Of a DNA stretch of 64,000 bases, positions 1 through 13,100 are shown piece after piece. The stretch comes from Larix kaempferi (lineage: Eukaryota > Streptophyta > Pinopsida > Pinales > Pinaceae), in the NCBI GenBank assembly GCA_027924585.1, contig BSBM01000092.1, positions 9,765,001-9,829,000 on the forward strand, read 5' to 3'. The notes under the pieces are model-generated. The model was not told the DNA's origin and searched no databases. It saw only the letters and a list, made by a program, of their open reading frames with translations. Within the stretch, counting starts at the first letter, position 1; every line of letters starts with the position of its first letter. A program made the translations under genes and the position numbers.

Positions 1-2058
1 ACGAACAAACCATAACTCTGTTTTCAAAAATGTTCGCACCACAACAACCAGCACTTCGAGCTATTCGACATGGAACCAACCAATCTAGATTCCCACTGAT
101 GTCACCGTGACACTATTTTTCTATTCAAGTACCCCACAAGTACGTGATGTTTTGGTTATACGATTTATGCATTGTCAATACCTTGGTTATGTCTTTTACT
201 ACACTTGGGTATGTGTGTCGCATGTGCAAGACTGCGATCAGGCCAATATGGAGCCCCTTGTTTGTGCACTATACAGACAAGACTCCAAAGCTTTGACAAT
301 AAGGGGCATGCACCTTACCGCATGTATCATGTCGAAATTGGCATATAGACTCTATTTACCCTCCATTTATAATGCATATCCCAGTATTCCTGTCGATAAA
401 CATAGGGTCCCCCTTCATGGCCTTGATGTGCCATCAATATCATTTCCGTGAATAGCATGTTCCCCTATGGGTCTATGCACCACTGCCATCACCATCATCA
501 ATTGGCACCCATGATGTTGACCCCCCATAAGTCTGAGGAATTTGACCAAACTTGAAACAAACCTCCCTTAGAGTATCATTTCATAATTGCGCATTTACTC
601 CACCAAGTAGACACATGTCAGACTCTTCGACACATGTTACGAGAACGATTCACAGAGCCCCCTCATGCCTCCATGAGCACTTTACCTTCCACAATATTCC
701 TCGTATCATCACCCCCGCAAAGACACTCATGCCCCCCCCACTGAAGCAACCAGTTCCATTCAGTTACCCTGCGGACATACACTGCATGACATTGTTTCAT
801 GGGGAACCCATCTTTTCATTTTCAAATTAACCCTCACTTCACCATTGGAAAGTGTCCCTCGATCCACTCAAAACCATGGGGATTCTTCCCATCATAAAAT
901 TGGTCCCCCAATACACCCAAAATTGTGGGGACCCCACCGATATTCTTTATGTACAAACAAGTTCCCTCGTCGCCTCACATTGAGGGAACACCATATTATT
1001 TTGGCAGCAACCCATGGTTTCCTTTTATTGATGAATATTGAGTCTCCATATGTTCAACAATATTTGTTTTTCCTGTCACCATTACCATTTTTTTGTGTCT
1101 CCATGAAATCCCTTTCACTCATAGTTTATTTCCACCAATTTCAATCTGTGTCATCCTGAAATAAAAGTTGTCGTCCCTGCTCCCCATGTTTACATAGATC
1201 AAAGGAAGTTATGAGCCCCACACTTATCAACCATTCTTGTGTTAGGTTTGTCCGTCCATCAATTGATTACAATATAGTATTAGTTCTCATGATAGGGCCC
1301 TCGTCTAATCAAATACTTTAGCTCTCATCAACATCAAAACATTATATTCTGAGAGTTACAATAGTTGCATTTGAACCTTGGGGTCCCTTTCAATCACTAT
1401 AAGGGATTACCTTGAACTAAGTTAGTGGGGAGATTCATTAGTGCTCCCTAACTAAGTGGTTTATCCTATGCTCGACGTCAGCACATCATCGCATCAGGGG
1501 AAACATACTTTTGAAGGTAGCAGTGTTCACATTTGGAAATCATGATAGCAGTCTATTCAGTATGGTGAAGCCATCAGGAATATTTACATACCAAGTTTAG
1601 TCCCCCACCATAGTGGGTTCATCATGGTCACTAGTAGTTCCACTTCTCCAATATTTCGCAGCAGTTCCGGGGGCATTTATTTTAACATGGATTGAAGCCA
1701 CCTTCATCCATGTCCCAATAGTATAATAGAGTCGACACCTTTTTTCCTCTCATTGTAATCACTTTGACAACATTTCATGAGCATGGGTATGCCCACCTTG
1801 TTTGTATAAAAATTATTATTTATTATAGCTCCAACGGTCGTCACCAACACTCCTCCCCCATGGGAGAACCTTATTTTGTCCAAATATGCTTTGTCCTACA
1901 GAATAGGAGAGAAACAACAGAAAACATGATGCATTATCGGCTCTACAGTACCCTCCAAACCTCATACATCTGGGAGCATCTATTAACGCATAAAATTCGC
2001 ACACATGTGACATTTCGGCGATTCATTCAGTAAAGTGTCATCAACATAAAGAATGCAT
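1..2058. other. Intergenic DNA, no recognised gene
   Basis: I see no conserved domain, LTR pair or RNA gene here. Short open frames occur (for example 107-451, 552-830 and 845-1159 on the plus strand) but their translations resemble no family I know and lack a consistent coding look. The region is probably old decayed repeat. It forms the left flank of the copia-type element that starts at 2059. Confidence 0.5.
2054..2058. repeat. Target-site duplication, left, of copia element
   Basis: TGCAT abuts the first LTR. Its partner TGTAT (4890-4894) follows the second LTR, with one mismatch that is a plausible later C-to-T change. Confidence 0.6.
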
Positions 2059-2765
2059 TGTTAGGATATTCCTATACTCCATCCTAGTCCCACCAATATT
2101 TTGATCATTTACATTTTTAGGCATGCATGCACTTTTAGGGTTTGCATGCATTCTAGGGTTTGCATGCATCCCAGTCATCAGTCTAGCACCTAGCCCTCAG
2201 TTAGCCAGCCCCCGGGAGCTTCTCACTGATCAGTTTTATCCCTCTAGTTGCTTAATGCGCCCTTCTTCCTTGATTTTAGGAATCAACTCGCCCTTCTTCA
2301 CCTACCAGTCCAGTTGTATTTAGTTTACACTCAGTTACATTTAGTTACACTTAGTTACACTTAGTTACACTCAGTTACACCTACCAAACTCAATTTGACT
2401 GATGGTTGACAGTTACTTGAGCATTGATGACTCCACTGATGATGATGAAGACTTCCAGTTGTGCTCCGATGACACCAGTTGTGCTCCGATGACACTCCAG
2501 TGATCTTTTGATCACTCCATGAAGGCTAATTCGAATTGCCACCTTAGGCATTCAAATCCTCATGCATTGTACTATTTATTTGTCCATATTGTGATTAATT
2601 AATTAGTGTGTGTGAAGTATTTTTGCTTCTATCCGAGTTCTACTGTATTATTATTCTATTGCTCATTATACTGCATTGACCACTCTTCTTCTATTTTCTT
2701 GCTTAATCAATTACTTTCTTGTGAGGTATATATCATCTCTTAGATTTGCTGTGAGGATTTTCACA
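2059..2765 (+). repeat. 5' LTR of copia-type element
   Basis: This 707-bp LTR runs TG...CA. It is 48 bp longer than its partner, and three internal duplications account for the difference: an extra 18-bp AGGGTTTGCATGCATTCT-type unit near 2150, one extra 10-bp unit in a CAGTTACACT-like run near 2340, and a 20-bp duplication around 2465-2490. These appear to be post-insertion or template slippage events. Confidence 0.85.
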
Positions 2766-2777
2766 TGGTATCAGAGC
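2766..2777 (+). other. Primer binding site, tRNA-iMet type
   Basis: TGGTATCAGAGC directly follows the 5' LTR. It is the standard plant Ty1/copia primer site, complementary to the 3' end of initiator methionine tRNA. Confidence 0.85.
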
Positions 2778-2920
2778 ATGTTGAGAGTATTGTTTGTCTC
2801 CATTCTTGAAAGTGTTTTGCAGGTTATTACCAAGATTTCGAGTGCAACAGTTTCTGCATTCTTGTAGCAGTAGCAGTTGCAGATATTCTCTATTGTTTTT
2901 GCAGGTCTTCTACAGCTTCA

Positions 2921-3799
2921 ATGTTTTTAGAAGATCCTCCTCTTTATCTATTCGACTATGTTGAATGGAAACCAAAAATGATAGCATATTTGAAGAGACG
3001 TGATCTCTTTGATTATTGTTTTGAAAGAGAGTTTGAATCCTATGAAGAAAAGATTGACTGGTTAAATGAAGGTGGAAGAGCTATTGCAGCCATCATGGTT
3101 GCTATGTCTTGAAGCTTGGCATTCTATTCCCTTGATGATGTTGAATCTCCAAAAGAGCTATGGGCCCACCTAGATGAAAGATTTGGCAGACAGAATGAAG
3201 GGATTGGTCCAAACCCATTCGAGAGCAAGCAAAGTGCTGCATTTTCCCTCCTTGATGATATCTCAAATCATGAACCAATATCATCTCATATTGAAGTTGT
3301 CCACAAAGAACTTGCAGATTCTACACTCATGCTCCAACTTTCTTCTCTTTCTGTGCCAGCTCACACTCTAGATATTGAAGAAGGTCCTAAATCCTCTCTT
3401 GCACCAGAGTCTATTGGTTTTTATCATGATCACATGATTATTTCAGAGGTAAAATCAGCTATTGGAGGTAATGCATTCGCTCTCCTCAAGCAATCACCTC
3501 TTATTTACTACTATATGATCATTATTCCATGCTTTCAGAAGGTTATTGAAGAATATGGCCATTGCCATTCGCTTGGGATGATTTCTGATGCATTTACTGG
3601 TTTTGATCTCACCTCTCATGGTTCAAAGGAGATCTCAAGAAACCATGATTCAAGTCTTGGATCTAATTTGGATTCTAAGCAAACACTACTTGAGATAATT
3701 TCTCATGCATATGATGGTTTTGATCTCACCCCTGCTGGTTCAAAGGAGATCTCAAGAAACTATTCATCAAGTCTTAAATCTGATTTGGATTTCAAGTAA
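2921..3799 (+). pseudogene. Degraded copia gag-like ORF with one in-frame stop
   Basis: One reading frame spans 2921-3799 and is broken by a single TGA at 3110-3112. The part before the stop reads like the start of a copia Gag (DYVEWKPKMIAYLKRRDLFDY). The part after it continues with LDDVESPKELWAHLDERFG, matching the usual Gag pattern in which the peptide follows a run of small residues. A CCHC zinc knuckle is not visible. The second half (from about 3590) is made of reiterated segments containing GFDLT..GSKEISRN, and the frame then ends. The remaining stretch to the 3' LTR is not open. I take this as a non-functional gag remnant; family assignment rests on motif likeness and the copia LTR context. 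Confidence 0.65.
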
Positions 3800-3880
3800 T
3801 CATTATTATTTGATGGTTCTTTTTGGCATAATCTCACCCATAATGGTTCGAAGGAGAAGACAAAAGACTATCTTCATATT
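3590..3880 (+). repeat. Imperfect tandem repeat inside the copia internal region
   Basis: About three copies of a roughly 110-bp unit are visible, each with a GGTTTTGATCTCACC-like core and TGGTTCAAAGGAGATCTC or a close variant (near 3599, 3716 and 3823). The first two are in the gag-like frame. The third lies beyond its stop. Confidence 0.7.
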
Positions 3881-4220
3881 CATGTTTTTGATCCTACCTC
3901 AACTGATTCGAATCACAGGTTCAAGGATCATCCTCATACTTTTGGATTTGTTCTCATCACATTCGATCTGAAGAGCAAGTATAAGCACATGCTTTTTGAG
4001 CATGATCCACTTCTTCCCAAGAAGAAGATACCTCCAAACATATGACCAAGCATCACACCTACTTGAGTTTGGATCATTTATTTTTTGTGTGTGCCTTACA
4101 GTCTGTTTTGAGGGGGGGGTATTTTTTCCATGAAATTTTCCCCCTTCCTTGGGTTATTGACTGTTATTATTCATTGTATTGGGTGAACTTTGGTCTCAGT
4201 TACCAGGGCCCAAGATGGAT

Positions 4221-4230
4221 TAAGGGGGGG
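4221..4230 (+). other. Polypurine tract of copia element
   Basis: TAAGGGGGGG lies immediately before the 3' LTR, as expected for plus-strand priming. A second G-rich run at about 4109-4118 could be an older or alternative tract. Confidence 0.7.
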
Positions 4231-4889
4231 TGTTAGGATATTCCTATACTCCATCCTAGTCCCACCGGTATTTTGATCATTTACATTTTTAGTCATGCAT
4301 GCACTTTTAGGGTTTGCATGCATCCCAGTCATCAGTCCATCACCTAGCCCTCAATTAACCAGCCCCCGGGAGCTTCTCATTGATCAGTATTATCCCTCTA
4401 GTTTCTTAATGCGCCCTTCTTCCTTGATTTTAGGAAGCAACTCGCCCTTCTTCACCTACCAGTCCAGTTGTCTTCAGTTTACACTCAGTTACACTTAGTT
4501 ACACTTAGTTACACTCAGTTACACCTACCAGACTCAGTTTGACTGATGGTTGACAGTTACTTGAGCATTGATGACTCCACTGATGATGATGAAGACTTCC
4601 AATTGTGCTCTGATGACACTCCAGTGATCCTTTGATCACTCCATGAAGGCTAATTCGAATTGCCACCTTAGGCATTCGAATCCTCATGCATTGTACTATT
4701 TATTTGTCCATATTGTGATTAATTAATTAGTGTGTGTGAAGTATTTTTGCTTCTATCCAAGTTCTACTGTATTATTATTCTGTTGCTCATTATACTGCAT
4801 TGACCACTCTTCTTCTATTTTCTTGCTTAATCAATTACTTTCTTGTGAGGTATACATCATCTCTTAGATCTGCTGTGAGGATTTTCACA
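4231..4889 (+). repeat. 3' LTR of copia-type element
   Basis: This 659-bp LTR starts TGTTAGGATATTCC and ends TTTTCACA. It lacks the three short duplications seen in the 5' LTR. Confidence 0.85.
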
Positions 4890-4894
4890 TGTAT

Positions 4895-5347
4895 CTCACC
4901 AAAGGCATCCTCAATAGATCTAGAACACAACATGAGTCCATACGTGCCAAGCAACAGTCAAAACAAAGGGTAGCATGGGTATTACAGAGTTGACCCGCGC
5001 TATACCGCATGTTACCTGAACAATTCCCACGCTACACCCATGCGGCTCTTCCTTCGATAGCCGCGCTACTATCAAAACAGAGGGACCACTCACACCCATC
5101 TGTGCATTAAATACTCAATCCTCCCCAAGGATGAGAATTCATCTCCTCGCACACTTGGGGGCATTAATCATCCCCCCTTGTGTACCTTGGAACTAGTTCA
5201 TGAAGGAGGAGAGTTCACATTTGGATCTAGTTGCTTGATGGTCACCTCTTGGCTTATAAAAGGAATCCATTGGCATGCATTTGGTAGAGATAAATTATAG
5301 CAAGGTTATGCTACTAGATTTGAGTTGGAGCTTCCCCATAACCCACC
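4895..5347. other. Flank between copia element and tandem gypsy array
   Basis: No gene is visible. TATAAAAGG at about 5256-5264, preceded by GC-richer sequence and followed by a leader-like stretch, resembles the core promoter of a retrotransposon LTR. The host of both insertions may therefore be an older LTR element whose other parts lie in 1-2058 and 27058 onward. This is inference from composition only. Confidence 0.35.
5343..5347. repeat. Target-site duplication, left, of tandem gypsy array
   Basis: CCACC precedes the first LTR and recurs exactly at 27053-27057 after the last LTR. Confidence 0.85.
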
Positions 5348-8300
5348 TGTTATCACACCATAGTAGTAGGGCTACTATTCTTGTACAGCAGATATCTGCA
5401 CATTTCAGAGCTTCCTTTATTCCAGAGCATGGCTATATATTTTGGATCACTCATGATCAGAGCAGTACATTATTCAGATTTTATGACCTTGTGTCAAGGC
5501 TGAGCCTTGAGAGTTCAGATTTGATGACTGATGTGACCACTTATCCCATTACAGTTTCAGTTCAGTGCCTAGAGATATATTTCAGCAGTGTTTCAGATGA
5601 TGCATGATGATTGCTATTATGATGATGTTGTATGATCTATGGATATGTTCTCACTGAATGTGGATTATTAGCTTGTTGATTTAGTCATGATTATAGCATG
5701 TGCTTGGTATATTATTCCTGATGTGGCAAACTATTTAAAAAGAACTGTAAATCATAAAATGGACAATTGCTTGCACTTTTAGGTCATCTAACAAAACTTA
5801 CTGGTATTTCACCTTACATAGACATGTTCTTTCCCCGACACCAGTTGTTTGCTAGTGTAGGCTCCATATTCACTTGTCTCCATCCATACACGACCTTCCT
5901 GTTTGACTTTAAACCCTGACTTGTCTCATTTGACTTTCTGATACTGAGGACTTCCCCATTTTTCTACCTCTGTGTTTGGACCGCATCCCTGTTATTCAGT
6001 GTCTCGGCTCTGAGTTGGTGACAGAACTTGCCTTTGGTAAGTTGGATTGTAGGCCTAAATCATTCTGGTCGGTTGTCCCGATGTTTGGCATTGGCTCGAA
6101 CTCCCCCTAGTCACTTGAGATGTTGTTGGCTAAAACTGAAAGCTCATGTTCTACCTATGGAAACTAAAAAATTCGCCCATGGAAACAAAAAAAAAAAAAG
6201 GGGCAAGAGCAATGAAAAGCTAAAAATACTCCTCGAAGAGTATAAGAAAGGTCCAAAAAGCAATAGTTCTTAAAAGCTATATCTAAACAATTGCTGACCT
6301 TGTGAATATATAAAAAACATGCCATGGATGCAAGCTGCAACTAGTTGTGCTTCTCAGCACATCTGAAATCCGAAGGGTTATGTAGGCCAAAAAGGCCATG
6401 GAAATAAATTGAATGATCCTAATGAACTTGGATCAACTTGATGTAGACATGATGCCTAAGTTGAATAAACACTCTCTAAACAACTTATCCATTTGTGAGG
6501 CACAGCCATCCCCCGTGTTCTTTTGTCCAGCACAGAGTTTGTAGCTTCCCCCTTCTCCCAGTCCAAAGTATTTTTGAGTTGAGTTAGACAAGTCAAACCC
6601 TTGGCTCAACCTTGCTCCTAGCCTTCATCCTTTACTAGCAGTTTGACCATGTCCAATGGGTGAGTTTGTCATTTGAACTATGGTGCAAGTAATTTATTAT
6701 AACAACCAAATATTTTAACTCGATTAATGCCACTGAATGGAATTTATACTTTGAGCTTAGCTATGGGATTGATTAAAGAAGCATTGTCTTAGTCTACTGA
6801 TGTGATTTATCCTTGATTATATATATTCTTGGGATCCGTGATGATGTGGACCATGTATGATGATTATTGATGATTATTTATGGGCCCACATGTTTGATGA
6901 TGATGTCATATGATGGACATATGATGCAGATGATGTTTGATCCAGTTCAGCAGGTTTATTATTATTTCAGATCAGCAGATTATACATTGTCCATATATGA
7001 TGGACCCTACAGCTGGCCCATTAGGGCAACCTAGGGTGTATGAGTACTCATTCCTAGTGGATTTGGGTCTTCTGGATCCATTGAGACACTTATCTTTCAG
7101 TTCCGGTCACTTCTGACAGTGATTGATGCAGTTTTACACTTGTTGACCAGATTTGGGGCTGATTTCCCAGCCTGAGCAGCAGGGGCCCCGAGAGGCCAGT
7201 TCACCTAGGGCGCTGATGATGGAGGGGGTGGTCCAGCCACTTGTTATTACCATTTATCCCCCCTCCCGGAGAGCCTGGTGGGATCAGATGGACAGTGCTA
7301 GCACCCTAGGAGGCAGTTTTGGCACTTTCACAGTTCCCGAGGCAGTTAAAAAATGGGATAAAGTGGTCACTGAGGAAATCGATTTGGGCAATTGAGGCAA
7401 GGTTTTGGCATTTGGTTTTCACAGAGGTCTTCCAGGGTGATCTCACTATCTTCCAGTCAGTTTTCACCATGTGGGTATCTCCAGATTGATCACAGGAGGA
7501 CATTTACTGCTTGACTGTCATGGATTCTGAGGACAGTTTTGGTCATTATTATTATATTGGACATATTTTATTATTTTATTGTGCCTTGGGGTGAGCTAGC
7601 AAGGATCTATACCTCCTAGCCCCACCATGTGCTTATTTTACCATGTCCTAGTCATCATGAGGTGGATTATTGTACTTTTTACCCCTCTAGTGGGATGACG
7701 TCACCCTCCATTGTACCATTTAGTGAGGGCGCTATTGTTATGTTGAGTGATCCATGTGATATTATGTTATGGATTCATCCTAGCCATTGATTGTATGATG
7801 AGATCTTATAATCTCAACCACTCATTTGATGTAGTATTATGAAGTGGTATAGGGTTTTGGTCTTTATTATCCTATATAAGGAGGAGACCCCCCATTGTAA
7901 AGCTCACCTTTTGGAGCTCTGGAATATTGGAATAGAAGATTTTTTGTGGAGCACATCTCTCTTGCATTGTGGATTCTCTTTCATATTGAATATAAAGTAT
8001 CTCTTCTATGTATCATTGTGGATTTTGGTGTTTTTGCTAACCTTTTGACAGGAAAGTCGAATTGGAGAAAGGAGGGCGACTTTTTGAGGGTTATTGTTGG
8101 AGGGATCCACATATTCTCTCTTGGGTTGATCTTGTGACAGGGAGTATCATTATTGTATCTTCGTGACATAGTTGATGCTTTCTATTACATCTTTCTACCA
8201 TTTTCATAATCATCTTGCTTGACTTGTTTCTTTGATCTTGTCTTGTAGGAGGAGGACGATTTGGCTATCTTGGAGAAGGGCGATTTGGTTGGAGCACTTG

Positions 8301-9822
8301 GATCTCACTCTTGAATATAAACATAGGAGAATGCTATCAACTTGCAAGGTGGCCATAAGCAATTGAGGTAAGATCTACAAGGTATGTGCCTCTTTCATCC
8401 ATTCTATCTCCATTGGTCATAAAACCCTAATTAAATCAAAACCCAAATTTGGTATTTTTTAGATCTACTTAGATCCACCCTTGCATTTGAAAAGATATTA
8501 AGAACCCACCTCTATAGGATCCACCCCTAGTTGGATCTATAGTTTGGTGGTGATTGGCTAAAAATTGACACATCTTTCAATGCAAAAAGCCTTCTTGAAC
8601 CTAAATCGATTTTCCTAAGAGAAGCTTGTTGGGTAGGATCTAGCACATGGGTAGGTGAGATCCCACTTGAATTGACATCTAGACACTTGATAACCTATAC
8701 CCATATCCTTACTTTGGTGAAAACTACCTTGTGGACATCTCTCCATGTTTTGAGGGGTTGAAACCCCCTTTTGATTTTCTTGGTACCTTAAAACTTAGAT
8801 CTACTAAGATCTACCCATTGGATTCACTTGAAACTTTGAAGGAACATAGATCGGGGTACTAACATCCCGGATCTACTTTTTGGTGGCCATTGGACTTGGT
8901 TTGGTCCACCAAACCCATTTTTTGCCCCTCCTTGAGAAAGTCGCACCCCCTTGAAGTTTTGAGTTGGACCACTTCTAGGAAGTGGGTGTTAGAGATTTTC
9001 GTGGATTTGGAATGCCCATGCCTTGAAACCTAGGTCTAGACTATCCTTTTGTCCCGATCTACCTTGGGGATTGCATTCCTTGTTTTAAGGAATTGTGGTC
9101 CACTTTTGGTCTTCACTCAAAAACCAAGATCTAGTAAGATCCAACCATTGGATCTCATCCAAACCATTTGACTTGGCTTCTAGGTGTCCCGATCTACACT
9201 TTGACATCCTTCTCGACCCCATTAGCCCATCCAACAAGGCACTAGTCCTTCTCCAAGCAAGGCACACTTCTTGGGATTAGTGTCAAACCTTAGATCTAGC
9301 ACATGGGTAATCCTAGAACCAACTCTAACTTGTAGATCTAACCTAGATCTAACCTATAGTACCATCCTCACACTTAACTTCACCTTGTGGGCCCACCTAG
9401 AACCATTTCACACTTCCCAAGGCAACAAGACCCACTTGTGTAAACATATGGTACTGTACTTAGCAATCATACCCCATCAAGTGGCCTAAACCATACATAG
9501 GTTGAAACACTAACTATCCATTATACCACCTTCAACCATACCTCAAACATTAGGTCCACTTAGCCTTGCATTGGTTTCCGTAACTCACCATTTATTCACC
9601 CTTTGAAACCTTTGCTTAGGTCCAATCAACCGTGATTGGGGTATAGGGTCTCCCCCTTGGTCTAGTTATACCTTGACCTAAAGCGAAGAGTGCCTCGGTT
9701 GACGTGACTCCCGCATTGCATTGGGAACCGTGGCATCTCTTAGGTCACCTCTTTAGTTGCCTAACTCCTCTACCGTCCCGGATGGGATACCTCTAGGGGC
9801 AACTACAAGTTGTGTGATAACA
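5348..9822 (+). repeat. LTR 1 of tandem gypsy array
   Basis: At 4475 bp this is a very long LTR. It starts TGTTATCACAC and ends GTGTGATAACA, a perfect 11-bp inverted pair. A TATA box at 7873-7880 suggests a U3 of about 2.5 kb and an R-U5 of about 1.9 kb. Short open frames inside (for example 6028-6273, 7153-7395 and 7839-8048) recur in all three LTRs but resemble no protein. A homopolymer A run lies near 6186-6199. Confidence 0.9.
7873..7880 (+). promoter_or_regulatory. Putative TATA box of LTR 1
   Basis: CCTATATAAGGAGGAGACC is a well-formed plant TATA context inside the LTR. Identical copies lie at 16488-16495 and 25103-25110. Transcription would start about 30 bp downstream, which would leave a long leader before the gag ATG at 10193. 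Confidence 0.55.
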
Positions 9823-9826
9823 TTTT

Positions 9827-9844
9827 TGGCGCCGTTGCCGGGGA
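9827..9844 (+). other. Primer binding site, tRNA-Asp type, copy 1
   Basis: TGGCGCCGTTGCCGGGGA lies 4 nt after the LTR end. It is complementary to the 3' end of plant tRNA-Asp(GTC), the site used by Athila-like and related Ty3/gypsy elements. Confidence 0.85.
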
Positions 9845-10192
9845 GGTAGGGGCCTACCTTGGTTCAACACACCTTTGTGTCTCACTATCTCTCTGCACTT
9901 TAAACGACATACCTCTTGGTAGTAGAGCCTAAAAATCTACCTGGCGACTCCTAATCGCGACTCCGCTGAGGAGCGAGCTCATAGTCATCCTTACAACACG
10001 CGAAGTAAATCAAATCATTTGGAAGGAACCCCACTCACATATCACAAAAGAGATCCTAAAACCCAATCAACTAATTTCTTGTGGAAACTTGTTAACTCAG
10101 GTTCTCCAAACCGTATCTTAGGATCCCCTTTGTTCAATCCGGTTCCTCCTTTATCACCTAATCACAACTCCAGTTCAAGCCAAATCAATCCA

Positions 10193-13100
10193 ATGGCAGG
10201 ACAAGGTCAGTCAAACTCCGGTATCAACAACCAAAACAACCCTCCTGTTGCTCGTGCTTTTGGTCATAAGGCTAGAGCTTCTCCCTTAGACTTTTCTCAG
10301 ATCTTGGGTGCTCCCCATAGTATGCTAGACAAGTACTTTGAAAAGATCCCGAAATTTAATGGCAACTGTGCCACCTCTATCGAGGACCACATAGACAATG
10401 TTTGGGATCATATGGAAGCATATGGGGCTGAAAAAGAGGATGTGTTTATTAGGGGGCTCTTTGCATCCTTGGAGGGTGATGCTCGCAAATGGTTTGACCG
10501 CTTTCCTGCATCATCAATCAATGGGTATGATGTATTCACTGATAAACTCAAGCAAGAGTGGTCAGTCAAGTTAGATGGGCGTTTCCTTTTACACCAACTT
10601 TTTGACATCAAAAAGAAAGAAAATGAGTCCGTCCATGAGTTTAACCAACGCTTCGATAGGACTGTTGCCAACATCCCAAGTAACATAAGACCCCTTGACC
10701 AAGCCATCTTGATTCATTACCTTAATGCTTATGAAGGTTACCTGGGTTACCACCTAAAGGACAAAGACCCTAATAATTTGAAGGAAGCCCAAGACAATGC
10801 CAAGAAAGCTGAGGCAAATGCTGCCTCCATGGGAAAACAAAACTTCTTTGACCTAATTAGTGGACCTTCTTCCTCTAGATCTGAGCCTAAGTTTAAGAAA
10901 AGTAAGGAACCTAGCAAAGATCCCAATGAAATGATGGAGAGTATGCATGAAATGATGAAAAACTTAACCCTCCTAACTAGGGACCTAGCCAAGAATAGAG
11001 AGGGGGATAGATATAGGCATCCCTATGGTCCTAAACCTTATTGGAATCAACAAAAGAAACCTAATGAAGGTGATAGAAGAAACCCTATGAACCAAGAACC
11101 TCCCATCATAAACTGGTCTGAAGAGCAAAAGCTGGAAGATCCTGAGTATACCACCCATGGTGATGATACTCCGGATTCTCCAAAGAACATTAATTGGGTT
11201 GATGACTTAAAGTTTGACAAAGACTTCGGAAGAATCCTAATTGATCATGAAGAAAACACCATAGAAGAAACCAACCCTAGTGGTCCCATCTATGCTACTG
11301 AACAAGTTAGTAATGATCAAGCTCCTTATAAAACTTATCAACGAAGAAAGGATGGCCCAAAGCCTATCCCTTTTAGTGAAAAGAAAAACAAAGAGTTGCC
11401 TAATCCAGTGAGTGAGCCAGTCCCTTTGCCTGAGTATGACTTCGATATCAACATCGAAAGAGAGTTAGACAAGGTTATGCATAACATTCCACTCATTGAG
11501 TTAATGAAAATCCCTTCAATAAAGGAGCAAGTAGTAGAGTTTTTCGAGAGTATCCCTGAGACAGCCACGACTAGTGGTGAGGATTCATCTTCTCAAAACC
11601 CAGCACCTTGTGATGTGGTTGATGAAGATGATGACCCTCCCATTAACATCCAAACTGCCCTATATGAGAGGAAGAATGGGGGTCATCAACCACGTTACCT
11701 TACACTACGCATAGGTGATATCCTTCTTCATAACTGTATGTTGGATTCTGGTGCCTCCATGAATGTGATGCCTTTACAAGTCATGGAATCTATGGGATTA
11801 AAAATAACTAGACCTTATGGGAACGTTTGTGGGATTGACTCTAAACAAGTTAAAGTCTTTGGCTTGATAAAAAACCTGAGAGCTGACCTGTTTTCATGCC
11901 CCGACATATCTATGCTTATGGATATAGTAGTTATAGATCTCCCTCCAGCCTATGGCATGCTCCTTTGTAGGAAGTGGTCCGCTGGGCTAGGGGGACATCT
12001 TCAGATGGATTTATCATATGCTACCATCCCCAACTCTGATGGGTCCTTGGTTAGGGTATATCGAGAGCCATTTTATGATGGACATCTTGAGAATTATGAG
12101 GATGGTGTGAGAAACACTTTTGGTGAGGGTGAATTATTACCTGAGGGTATCTTTATGGTCATGGGTGGTCATGATGATGATCCTAGCATGGAAGAAGAGA
12201 GAATTATTGAGGTTGACCCTCAATCCATTCGGGATGTAGTATCAGAAAACCTTAGGACCTCGAACCAACCCAATAGTGTAGGGCCAAACATTGACCAACC
12301 TGCACCTCCCATTCAGCTAAACACTTCGGAGGATAACTTTGACCAAATTAGAAGGGGTGAGTACATACCTAGGACAGTACATGAGTGGCTTTTCCTAGTT
12401 GACCTTAACACAGAAAGAGGAAGACAAGGCTTACCTCACATCGCTCCTTGGACAAATAACAATGAAGGAACACACCTTCCCTCACCTGAGGGGAATGATG
12501 AAGAACTAGTTGATTATCACTTCTCTGATGTGCCTGATCACTTGTCCCATTTGTCCTTAGAGGATGGGGTTTTAAGGCAGGTGAATGACAACTCTATGAG
12601 TTGGCAAGAACATGCCTTGATCCATGATGCCCCTGGGGAAGACTTTTCTTTGAATAATCTAGCCATTTTTCAAGAAGAACCCACTGACCCACATTTGCTT
12701 CATCCTTACCCTAGCTTCCTTTTGCCTAGAGAGTTACCTAGTAGTGAAGAGGATGTTGACTCTACACCAGCATCTTTGGATATGAGGAGCCAAAGTACAC
12801 CTAGCACAGTTCATAGTCCCATTTATGATGACCATTTGGAATTTTTAGAGGACATGACCATACCTATCCCGTCAGGAGAGGGTAGTAGCAGAAGTAGCGA
12901 AAATCAAAGCCCTCCACCCTTAACCCAAGCTGAAGTAAATGAGGATGTTGATACTGACTTGTTGACCATAGGGGAAACACCAAAGAATATCATTCACCCA
13001 CTAGAAGAAAGTACTTCTAGGGGAACTATAGGAGAAGTCCTGATTGGTAGCATAGTTGTACCTTTAGACGGTGGACCTCCCAGATTTGATGAAATTTCTC

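Larger units (their letters stand above)
2059..4889 (+). mobile_element. Non-autonomous Ty1/copia-type LTR retrotransposon (2.8 kb)
   Basis: Two direct repeats, 2059-2765 and 4231-4889, both start TGTTAGGATATTCC and end TTTTCACA. A primer site for tRNA-iMet follows the first directly and a G-rich polypurine tract precedes the second. The flanking 5-mers TGCAT (2054-2058) and TGTAT (4890-4894) look like a target duplication with one change. Only a broken gag-like frame lies between the LTRs. There is no room or sequence for protease, integrase or reverse transcriptase, so mobility would have depended on enzymes from another copia element. The LTRs differ by indels and substitutions, so the insertion is not very recent. 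Confidence 0.85.

Noticed and set aside
107-1159. Three plus-strand ORFs of 92-114 codons at the window start
   Set aside because: No domain likeness, no consistent codon character, and no transcript signals. Likely chance frames in decayed repeat.
6028-9489. Short ORFs inside LTR 1, repeated exactly in LTR 2 and LTR 3 (80, 69, 72 codons and others)
   Set aside because: Their threefold occurrence only reflects the LTR copies. They lack recognisable domains, overlap on both strands and fall in presumed non-coding U3 and leader sequence.
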